Source: Candidatus Omnitrophota bacterium (GTDB lineage: Bacteria > Omnitrophota > Gorgyraeia > Zapsychrales > JANLHA01). From it: a stretch of DNA of 5,555 bases. Where the stretch lies: positions 1 to 5,555 of the forward strand of contig JANLHA010000370.1 in the NCBI GenBank assembly GCA_024653845.1. The letters run 5' to 3'. A program made the position numbers and the translations under genes. Below are positions 1 through 5,555 of the stretch, piece after piece (positions within the stretch are counted from its first letter, which is position 1; the number at the start of each line of letters is the position of its first letter). The notes beneath the pieces were generated by a model, which did no database searches, was not told the DNA's origin, and saw nothing but the letters and a program-made list of their open reading frames with translations.

Positions 1-1730
1 AAAACATTTTCATTCACATCCAAAATGATAACGTGTTCAAAGTTGAGCGAACGCGTTTCCAAAAGTCCCAAAATCTGCAAGCCTTTCAATGGAGAACCGC
101 TAAAGGCCACGATTTCCTGCTCGATTTTGCTATTGAAAATCCGAAAAATCTCCTCGGAGGAGAATTGTTCCTGATCAAACGAAACCGTAGCCAGCTCTTG
201 CTGAACTGCCAGCATCCGGGCGACGATTTTCAAATTCAACGGATAATACTTGAGCGAACTTTTCTCTAAGAAGAAATTCAAAAAACTCTCCAAAGCGTTA
301 GCAAATTCTGAGAAATTCAAAACTTCTTCCCAGCTATGAAAAAGCTTCTGGTGAATCTCCTTAAAAATCTTCTGCAGATCTTCTTTGGACATTTGAACAT
401 TCATCGACGAAAGGGTTTCCAGAGTTAACTTGTAAAGATCATCAAGATTCTCAAGCGCCTTCAAATCGACAAAAATGCTTCCCGAAAGTTCGGTCATGAC
501 CTGACCGGTCAGAATTTCTTCAATCTTGTGGATCAAAACACGCGTTGCCGATGATCCTTGCAATGATCCTAAACTTTTGACCAAAGGATGCCGTAACGTG
601 CGCAAATAATCCCGCGAATAATATTTTTGTTCTTGCCGAGAAAGTTGAGACGCAAAAATCATTTCAAAAAGCGAATATAGAGAACTGCGCTTTAAAGGAT
701 ATCCCATCGAGACATTAAAATCTTCCAGGATTCCAGAGACTTCTGAAAGGAGCGGAATGATTTGTTCGGGGTCTGGCAAAACAATGACGGTGTTCTTCAG
801 CGCCGATGTCCCGTCGGGTTTTGCTTGAGATGAAAGATTCTTAACGATTTCGCGGACCTGAGCCACTTGAGAATGGCCATCGAAAGCCGAATAAAGTTTC
901 AATTCAAATGGGGGCGAAGAAATCGGGTCACCCTCACGAATCGAACATCCCAAATTTTGTGCCAACTTCGATAAAATCGGCCAACGCCGCTCATCGCCTT
1001 GAAAAAATAATGCGGCTTTCTTACGGTCATAAAGATTCTTAATCACCACTTCTTCCGTCCGATGAAGATAAAAGAAATTACAAAAAAGGATTTGATCATA
1101 TGCGTCCAAGGAAGCAGATTCAATCCATTGGGCGGATTGCTGATATTGAAATCCTCGAGAATAAGTTTGATTTTCACGCATCCAAGCATGGTACGCCTGA
1201 CGCAACGCAACCACATGCTCTAGCAGGCGATTGATGTCCGATGGGACAGCATAACCGATCCGCGCATTGGCTTGAACATTTTTCAAATCGCGATCTGCAA
1301 CGTTTTCCAGATCCAGCAAATCAATGAACGAAAGAATCTGGCGGGCCCACGGAAGAAATTGCGCAAATGTTTTTCGTCCTTTAAGAATTTCGGGGGCTAA
1401 GTCTTGCGACAATTTGTAAATGAGATAAGATTGATCCAAATCTGGAGCTTGTGCAAAATGCTGTTTCTGCCAAACGACATGACGTATCCATTCATCAATG
1501 GTAAAAAAATGCGGAGGGATAAATGGCTTTCCATGTTGCTGAGCGAGGGCGCGCGTTAAGAAAAGTGACGGACGCTTCCCGCCAAAAACAATGGCGATCC
1601 GTGAAAGATCATTGCTGTCTTTAAGATACCGCTCTCTCAAATGTTCGACGAGGCGGCTAAGAAAGGGCTCACAAAAACCGACGGTGAAAATATGGGCCTC
1701 TTCTTGGGTCAACTCGGCACTTCTTCCCAT
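1..1730 (-). CDS. addB: AddB-like ATP-dependent nuclease subunit B, PD-(D/E)XK family (partial, C-terminus off window)
   Basis: This frame has no stop from the ATG at 1730 to the window edge and gives 576 residues of a protein that is usually about 900-1000 long. It should be the second subunit of the AddAB helicase-nuclease, which scans for recombination hotspots and cuts one strand at double-strand breaks. The N-terminus (residues 41-64, with IAIVFGGKRPSLFL, then FFTIDEWI at 75-82) resembles the AddB-like proteins of Bacteroidetes, which have an IVFPNRRAGLF-type segment and no Walker A motif. Further family landmarks are MGYPL at 342-346 and LQILGLLETRSLNFEHVIIL at 551-570, the inactive helicase core leading into the missing half. 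The nuclease motif and the iron-sulfur cysteines, if present, lie outside the window. The start is supported by GGGAG 5-6 nt upstream and by a 22-nt overlap with the end of the helicase gene, which implies translational coupling. Assignment to the AddB/PD-(D/E)XK group is by recalled family resemblance. Confidence 0.85.
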   Translation of the reverse strand, partial: MGRSAELTQEEAHIFTVGFCEPFLSRLVEHLRERYLKDSNDLSRIAIVFGGKRPSLFLTRALAQQHGKPFIPPHFFTIDEWIRHVVWQKQHFAQAPDLDQSYLIYKLSQDLAPEILKGRKTFAQFLPWARQILSFIDLLDLENVADRDLKNVQANARIGYAVPSDINRLLEHVVALRQAYHAWMRENQTYSRGFQYQQSAQWIESASLDAYDQILFCNFFYLHRTEEVVIKNLYDRKKAALFFQGDERRWPILSKLAQNLGCSIREGDPISSPPFELKLYSAFDGHSQVAQVREIVKNLSSQAKPDGTSALKNTVIVLPDPEQIIPLLSEVSGILEDFNVSMGYPLKRSSLYSLFEMIFASQLSRQEQKYYSRDYLRTLRHPLVKSLGSLQGSSATRVLIHKIEEILTGQVMTELSGSIFVDLKALENLDDLYKLTLETLSSMNVQMSKEDLQKIFKEIHQKLFHSWEEVLNFSEFANALESFLNFFLEKSSLKYYPLNLKIVARMLAVQQELATVSFDQEQFSSEEIFRIFNSKIEQEIVAFSGSPLKGLQILGLLETRSLNFEHVIILDVNENV

Positions 1731-4700
1731 TGCTTCTCCCGCAAATAAATCAGAAACCCTTTCACCCGATGTTGGGGATAAAGATCCTGAACAATTTTGA
1801 TATATTCGCCCACCTGCAAATGGTAAATCGCTCCTTCTTGAAGATCGCGGGAAGCTTTGTAATCCACCACCCAAATTTCTTGCCCTGTCATGATCAGACG
1901 ATCAACTCTTTTGGTATGGCCCTGCGCATCCACAAATTCCTTCTCCTGAGAAATAACCCCTCCCGGCACAGCAAAAAACTTTCGCAAATTCTTAACCTGC
2001 AAAAGATCTTCAATTTCTCGTCGATACAAAGGCCAATCTTTCACTTCGGGATAGGTCCATCGCACATTTTCAAAAACGCGATCCACGATTTTCTTTTCAT
2101 TCTGACCGTCAAGGTTTCCAATCAACGAAAGAGCCGCATGAAGAATTTCACCATATTTCAGACGCTGATGCTGTTGCAATGTCTGAGGCTCGCCGAATTC
2201 TTCGCGCAAAAAGTGGATCCAGTCATGATATTGGGAAAGCGGCAATCTTTCTTGAGGCTGGTCTTCCCGTCGACACTCTTGAGACGGGCTTGTCGAGCTT
2301 CCCGATTCCCACATTTCTTCAGGAATCAGAAATTGGGCAAGATTAAAATGACTTCCCACTTTTTGAGGAATGAAAATATGAAGCTCTTGCGCACCCCTCG
2401 TCAACGCCACATACATGCTGTTGCATTCTGATAAAAAAGAACGCACATATTCTCGTCGACGAATTTCAGCAAGCTTCTGAGAAAATAGAAGGTATTTATT
2501 TTTGATTCTCAAGAGCTCAAGGTGATCATCCCGAAAATCCATCATGTAAGACTGTTGTCCCAGCCCTCCTCCTGAGGCAGGCTGAACATCCATACCAAAA
2601 AACGGTAACAACACAACTGGAAACTCCAGACCTTTGGATTTATGGATCGTCAAAATTTTGATCGCATCGCTTTCGGTTGTCGGCACATAAAAATGCTCGT
2701 CGGACAAATGTTCCCAATTTTCTAAAAATGCCGAAAGCTCGCTAGTTTCTTCTTCCTGCTCTTTGATCAACTCCAGGAAACGCATGACGAATCCCTGTTG
2801 ATCAGGAAAGTTCTCTAGAATGCGCAAACGACCCGCCATGCTAACGGCCAGTTCATAAAGAGGATAAAGTCCGACATTTCTGAAAAGCTCGTCGAAATGC
2901 GCCTCCCAAAGATGAGGGAAACGCTGCTGGAACGCTTTATAAATATAAAAATCCTTTTCACCCTGAAGTTTGGGTCGCAAGGAGATCAAGAACTCTTGAA
3001 TTTCACTTTCCTTCAATCCCGAAACTTTTTGCCATACGGCTCCTAAGATAAATTTGGCAAAAGCAAGATTATCAATCGGAGAATTTAAAAAATGCAAAAA
3101 CGCCATCACGTCTTCAATGACAAAATTCTCTTTAATATTCACAGTCCGTTCAGACTCGACGGTGATTCCCTCTTCCATCAGCCAACCCGTCAACTGCTCA
3201 ACCTCGCGATTGTTGCGAGTCAAGATCGCCATGTCACGATAAGCAAACTTTTTTTTCAAACTTTGAATCCGAGATATCAATCGTTCTCGCAAGACTTCAT
3301 CCCGTTCTTCTTTGAGATTCCCATCGATCAAATCAACCTTGACATAGCCTCCACAACGGGTGGGAAGAAATTCTTGTTGCGACGCATGAAAAATGTTTTC
3401 AAGGGCTCTGGCATCAGCAGCGGCCAGATGATTCCAATCTTCACTTTTGCTTTTTTTGCTCTCATGCTCCTGTTTCATCCTGAGAAACCGCCGCAAATTC
3501 TCAACAGAAAAAATTTGATTGTTAAATTTGACAATTCTTTCAGCACTTCGATAATTTTTAATCAATTGTTCGCGCTGAACGTTGAAGTGTAAAAAATCTT
3601 TCTGGATATCATCGAACAATTTAATCTCGCCACCCCGGAACCCATAAATCGCCTGTTTTTTATCCCCCACATAAAAAAGAGATCCTCCGCTAGCCAACGC
3701 TTCTTCCACCATTGCCATCAAATTTTGCCATTGCAAACAGCTCGTGTCTTGAAATTCATCCATGAGGTAATGACGAAACCGTGTGGCCAAACGATAATAA
3801 ATTTCCTCGACGGTGATACCCGCCCCATCAAAGAGAAACCGCGCTCGAGTATTGAGCTCTTCTAAGAAAACCACATCATCCCTCTTGGCCTTCTCTTCAA
3901 AATGCTGCATCATCCCTTCAAAAACTTCAATGTAAGGATTAAATAACGAATAGGCTTCAGCCTCGCTCAAGTTTTGCAATCCTCGGCGGATTTTCTTCCA
4001 CAGTTGATCAACCTCGCTCGCCACGCTTGCATCTTTTCGAACCGGAATTTCTAAGCGAGCAAAGGAGTCTGGAACACGATCAATATCAAAAGCTTGTGTA
4101 TATCGCTGCAAAAAGCTTTCTAAACTTTTCACAAAACGCTGGTCGGTGGCCGCGGGCAACTCGGCATGCAAATCTCGCATCCATGAGAGAATCTGCTTCT
4201 TTTGAGCGATCAAATCTTCGGGTTCAAGAGAATACCGACGAAACGAATGCCCAAATGTATTTTTCTGCTGATACAGCGCGACAAGCAAAATGAGCATGTC
4301 TTCTTTTGGAAACCAGCTTGTTTTGTTCTCAAGAAATAAATACTGATGAAGAAACTTTTCAAAAATTTTAGCAACTTTGGGATTTCTTTTCACTTCATCG
4401 ATCATCTGATCCAAACTGTACTGCAAATAATCCAAGGAATTGCGTTTGATCTTGAAATTTGCAGAGAATCCCATCTTAAACGCACATCCCGAAAGCAATG
4501 CATTGATAAAACTGTCAATCGTCTGGACCTGAAAGAAGTGGTAGTTATGAATGATCTCTTCCATGATCCGATTGGCCTTCTCGGAGGCCTCATCGAGATC
4601 GAGCTGCAAAGGCGCCAACAACTCCTGCTCCTCGTCCTTAGAAATTTTCTTTAAAGCGATCCGTTTGAGGAAATCCAAAATACGCGCCTTCATTTCAAAC

Positions 4701-4882
4701 GCCGCCTTATTGGTGAATGTGATGGCAAGAATAGGACGAATGGGAAGGCCCCCATCGCTCAGATGAGGGCTCAAGAGAAGCTGCAAATAACGTTTGGCCA
4801 ACCGATACGTTTTGCCCGAACCGGCGGAGGCCTCGACAACTCGAACTTCGGGGAAATTAAGAATGGGTGAAGAAGAACTCAT
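1709..4882 (-). CDS. addA: AddA-type UvrD-family helicase-nuclease (RecB-like)
   Basis: A complete 1057-residue SF1A helicase fused to a C-terminal PD-(D/E)XK nuclease. It should be the 3'-5' motor and nuclease subunit of AddAB, which resects double-strand breaks for RecA loading. Visible motifs in order: Walker A ASAGSGKT (18-25), Ia ITFTNKAAFEMKARI (54-68), QTIDSF (120-125), Walker B/II MDEFQDT (374-380), III VGDKKQAIYGFRGG (405-418), IV NYRS (443-446), V TIHKSKGLEFPVV (745-757), VI YVALTRG (824-830). The nuclease part has H915 in GEILHAAL, D994 in RVDRL, D1007-Y-K1009, and QxxxY at Q1023/Y1027, so both active sites look intact. Length is slightly below the usual 1100-1240 for AddA. The ATG at 4882 is the only start that keeps Walker A near the N-terminus. 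It has no close Shine-Dalgarno; the nearest GAGG is 13 nt away. The AddB-like gene follows with a 22-nt overlap. RecB is the alternative name, but the AddB-like neighbour favours AddA. Confidence 0.93.
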   Translation of the reverse strand: MSSSSPILNFPEVRVVEASAGSGKTYRLAKRYLQLLLSPHLSDGGLPIRPILAITFTNKAAFEMKARILDFLKRIALKKISKDEEQELLAPLQLDLDEASEKANRIMEEIIHNYHFFQVQTIDSFINALLSGCAFKMGFSANFKIKRNSLDYLQYSLDQMIDEVKRNPKVAKIFEKFLHQYLFLENKTSWFPKEDMLILLVALYQQKNTFGHSFRRYSLEPEDLIAQKKQILSWMRDLHAELPAATDQRFVKSLESFLQRYTQAFDIDRVPDSFARLEIPVRKDASVASEVDQLWKKIRRGLQNLSEAEAYSLFNPYIEVFEGMMQHFEEKAKRDDVVFLEELNTRARFLFDGAGITVEEIYYRLATRFRHYLMDEFQDTSCLQWQNLMAMVEEALASGGSLFYVGDKKQAIYGFRGGEIKLFDDIQKDFLHFNVQREQLIKNYRSAERIVKFNNQIFSVENLRRFLRMKQEHESKKSKSEDWNHLAAADARALENIFHASQQEFLPTRCGGYVKVDLIDGNLKEERDEVLRERLISRIQSLKKKFAYRDMAILTRNNREVEQLTGWLMEEGITVESERTVNIKENFVIEDVMAFLHFLNSPIDNLAFAKFILGAVWQKVSGLKESEIQEFLISLRPKLQGEKDFYIYKAFQQRFPHLWEAHFDELFRNVGLYPLYELAVSMAGRLRILENFPDQQGFVMRFLELIKEQEEETSELSAFLENWEHLSDEHFYVPTTESDAIKILTIHKSKGLEFPVVLLPFFGMDVQPASGGGLGQQSYMMDFRDDHLELLRIKNKYLLFSQKLAEIRRREYVRSFLSECNSMYVALTRGAQELHIFIPQKVGSHFNLAQFLIPEEMWESGSSTSPSQECRREDQPQERLPLSQYHDWIHFLREEFGEPQTLQQHQRLKYGEILHAALSLIGNLDGQNEKKIVDRVFENVRWTYPEVKDWPLYRREIEDLLQVKNLRKFFAVPGGVISQEKEFVDAQGHTKRVDRLIMTGQEIWVVDYKASRDLQEGAIYHLQVGEYIKIVQDLYPQHRVKGFLIYLREKQWEEVPS

Positions 4883-4889
4883 GGCGGGT

Positions 4890-4918
4890 ATTATACCTCA
4901 ATACCCCTGCATCAACAA
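4890..4918 (-). promoter_or_regulatory. Candidate sigma70 promoter directly before addA
   Basis: On the minus strand TTGTTG (4918-4913) is followed by a 17-nt spacer and a perfect TATAAT (4895-4890). Only three of six bases match the -35 consensus. The -10 box ends 7 nt before the addA ATG, so a start at the usual distance would give a transcript with no leader or about one base. The -35 box is inside the left copy of the 27-bp repeat and the -10 box is outside it; the right copy has no TATAAT at the equivalent place. The elements are read directly; activity is inferred, and the box could be chance in an A/T-rich gap. Confidence 0.4.
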
Positions 4919-4924
4919 ACAGCT
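4898..4924. repeat. 27-bp direct repeat, left copy
   Basis: An exact match to 5360-5386, at an offset of 462 bp and in the same orientation; the flanking bases differ on both sides. On the minus strand it begins AGCTGTTTGTTGATG and ends in TGA. The copy contains the stop codon of the truncated toxin (4914-4912) and ends 16 nt before the addA start. It also keeps the TGA (4900-4898) that closes the membrane-protein frame in the other copy, which suggests this is the original junction between that gene and addA. Confidence 0.93.
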
Positions 4925-5061
4925 ACAGTCATCATCAAATTATAGATCCCGATAAACTTGTGATCTTCAAAACATTTATTCAATCGTTTGGCAAATTCTT
5001 CTGGACACTTTTGATAAAATTTAGATGCTTGAGCAAGCAAAATAACTTCAAACTTATCCAC
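4912..5061 (-). pseudogene. Truncated RelE/ParE-like toxin of a type II TA module
   Basis: A 49-residue frame starts at a GTG that overlaps the end of the antitoxin gene by 8 nt, the usual layout of antitoxin-toxin pairs, with GGAG about 11 nt upstream. The first 33 residues (DKFEVILLAQASKFYQKCPE, then EFAKRLNKCFED) look like the N-terminal strand and two helices of RelE/ParE toxins, in which xYEVxLxxxAxKFYKKL is typical. After that the family pattern stops: HKFIGIYNLMMTVAVC and then a stop inside the left 27-bp repeat. Family members run to about 85-95 residues and keep their catalytic basic residues and tyrosine in the missing central and C-terminal sheet. The product is therefore unlikely to be an active mRNA interferase or gyrase poison. 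Family membership is inferred from a short match; the truncation is clear if the family call holds. Confidence 0.65.
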
Positions 5062-5287
5062 GCTTGACAGATCTCCAAGAAACGCCCTTGCCTTCTTTAA
5101 ATTCTTTTCTAGATTTATCCAACATTTCTAATTCTCCTATTGATAGAGTATCCTGAATTTTTTCTAATAGAAGCTCACGAATCAGTGCGGACATGCTTTT
5201 ATATTCTCGATCACAGACCTTTTTAGCTTTTAAATACAAACTTTCTGGAACTCTAATCAACAATTCTTTATTCATCGAAATTCCCAT
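5054..5287 (-). CDS. Ribbon-helix-helix (CopG/RelB-like) antitoxin
   Basis: A 77-residue protein with the shape of a type II antitoxin that binds DNA and neutralises its toxin. The N-terminal strand KELLIRVPESLY (about 7-18) and two helices ending SMSALIRELLLEKI (about 31-44) form a ribbon-helix-helix fold, which dimerises and inserts its strands into the DNA major groove. The charged tail, with KEFKEGKGVSW (about 61-71), resembles the toxin-wrapping end of RelB-type antitoxins. The start at 5287 is supported by GGGAGG ending 9 nt upstream; the internal Met5 would be too far from it. The toxin gene overlaps its last 8 nt. A promoter with a perfect palindrome lies just upstream, so autorepression is likely. 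The gene looks whole although its partner is truncated, leaving it a possible orphan repressor. A CopG-family regulator with no toxin role is the alternative. Confidence 0.8.
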   Translation of the reverse strand: MGISMNKELLIRVPESLYLKAKKVCDREYKSMSALIRELLLEKIQDTLSIGELEMLDKSRKEFKEGKGVSWRSVKRG

Positions 5288-5296
5288 AGCTTTTGA

Positions 5297-5302
5297 CCTC
5301 CC
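5297..5302 (-). promoter_or_regulatory. Strong ribosome binding site of the antitoxin gene
   Basis: GGGAGG lies 9 nt before the ATG at 5287 and decides between that start and the in-frame ATG at 5275. It contrasts with the truncated toxin (weak GGAG and a GTG start) and with addA (no close site). This fits antitoxin being made in excess of toxin. Confidence 0.75.
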
Positions 5303-5308
5303 AAAATA

Positions 5309-5337
5309 AATATATCACTTTGATATACAAATAGCAA
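5309..5337 (-). promoter_or_regulatory. Promoter of the toxin-antitoxin module
   Basis: TTGCTA (5337-5332), a 17-nt spacer, and TATATT (5314-5309) make a good sigma70-type promoter pointing at the antitoxin gene. The predicted start is near 5302, giving a leader of roughly 15 nt that begins at the Shine-Dalgarno sequence. No terminator hairpin is visible between here and addA, so transcripts could read on into addAB. Confidence 0.65.
5311..5327. promoter_or_regulatory. Palindromic operator in the TA promoter
   Basis: TATATCA-CTT-TGATATA is a perfect inverted repeat with 7-bp arms and a 3-bp centre. It fills most of the spacer and covers four bases of the -10 box. Ribbon-helix-helix antitoxins typically bind short palindromes of this kind in their own promoters. 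The palindrome is seen directly; the bound protein is inferred to be the adjacent antitoxin. Confidence 0.65.
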
Positions 5338-5359
5338 AAAAATTAATGCAAGGGACATT

Positions 5360-5386
5360 TCAATACCCCTGCATCAACAAACAGCT
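5360..5386. repeat. 27-bp direct repeat, right copy
   Basis: Identical to 4898-4924. On the minus strand this copy supplies the last codons (SCLLMQGY) and the TGA stop of the membrane-protein frame that enters from the right. The two copies bracket the whole TA module with its promoter, 435 bp between them. This is the pattern left when a cassette enters the 3' end of a gene and restores that end by duplication. Confidence 0.93.
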
Positions 5387-5506
5387 GCGGATGTAATAAA
5401 CCCATCCGAGGAACCCGATGATCAAAAGGAATCTAAGGAAGAATTGGTAGGCCAAGCGCTCCTCATCACGGACAATCCAAACAGATATAAACAAGCTGCC
5501 TGAGAG
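5360..5506 (-). pseudogene. 3' end of a membrane-protein reading frame, probably frameshifted
   Basis: Forty-eight open codons end at a TGA that is part of the right repeat copy. They encode a charged stretch (VRDEERLAYQ) and then one clear transmembrane segment, FFLRFLLIIGFLGWVYYI, with a short tail. The frame is closed upstream by TGA at 5509-5507, and no ATG or GTG with a ribosome binding site is available inside it; only TTG codons are. A different minus-strand frame is open from the window edge to a stop at 5468-5466, with plausible protein such as DDIPKRWMTLRQLVYI. One indel between about 5466 and 5506 would join the two. This may be a decayed gene that once preceded addA in the same operon. 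The family is not recognised, and a real small protein with a TTG start cannot be excluded. Confidence 0.4.
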
Positions 5507-5555
5507 TCATCCAACGTTTAGGGATGTCGTCGACAACGGTATGTTGAGTCTCATT

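Noticed and set aside
33..269. A 78-codon plus-strand frame at the left edge
   Set aside because: It is antisense to the conserved AddB-like GLLETR region, which is clearly coding on the minus strand.
1730..2431. A 233-codon plus-strand open frame inside addA
   Set aside because: It is antisense to conserved helicase and nuclease motifs, and its translation shows no domain pattern; it is a shadow of addA.
3092..3592. A 166-codon plus-strand open frame antisense to addA
   Set aside because: It covers the region between helicase motifs IV and V, has no ribosome binding site of note, and looks like a composition shadow.
4867..5067. A 66-codon plus-strand frame across the addA start and the toxin fragment
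   Set aside because: It runs antisense to the toxin-antitoxin overlap and through the left repeat; the minus-strand reading has a far better family match.
5334..5350. Run of seven T on the minus strand after the membrane-protein frame, considered as a terminator
   Set aside because: No GC-rich hairpin precedes the T run, so intrinsic termination is not supported.
4898..5386. Insertion sequence or CRISPR-like unit, because of the two repeats
   Set aside because: There is no transposase, no terminal inverted repeat, and only two copies with 435 bp between them; the content is a TA module, not spacers.
5388..5408. Inverted repeat CGGATG / CATCCG with a 9-nt loop, considered as a terminator or recombination site
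   Set aside because: The stem is only 6 bp, has no U-tract, and lies within the transmembrane codons of the upstream frame, so chance is enough to explain it.

Overview
The window reads almost entirely on the minus strand and comes from a bacterium of moderate to low GC. The helicase Walker A region and the Bacteroidetes-style AddB N-terminus suggest an uncultured or deep-branching phylum; something like Omnitrophota is only a guess, and no marker gene here fixes the taxonomy.

Layout from right to left, which is the direction of transcription. Positions 5555 to 5360 hold the end of a probably broken membrane-protein reading frame. Its stop codon lies in a 27-bp sequence that recurs exactly at 4898-4924. 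Between the two copies sits a small toxin-antitoxin (TA) module. It has a well-formed promoter with a perfect 17-bp palindromic operator between the -35 and -10 boxes, an intact ribbon-helix-helix antitoxin gene (5054-5287), and an overlapping RelE/ParE-like toxin gene (4912-5061) cut to 49 residues, whose stop codon falls inside the left repeat copy.

Immediately left of the left repeat starts a two-gene DNA-repair operon. The first gene is a complete 1057-residue AddA-type helicase-nuclease (1709-4882) with all UvrD/SF1A motifs and an intact PD-(D/E)XK active site. The second is an AddB-like partner that starts 22 nt inside the end of the first gene (1730) and runs off the left edge of the window after 576 residues. 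Together they should form the AddAB/RecBCD-type enzyme that resects double-strand breaks for RecA-dependent recombination.

The point of most interest is the junction. The repeats suggest that the TA cassette was inserted between the membrane-protein gene and addA, duplicating the 3' end and stop codon of the upstream gene. The toxin has since decayed, while its antitoxin and operator remain whole. Transcription of addAB may now depend on the TA promoter, or on a TATAAT-containing promoter placed so close to the addA start that the mRNA would be nearly leaderless.
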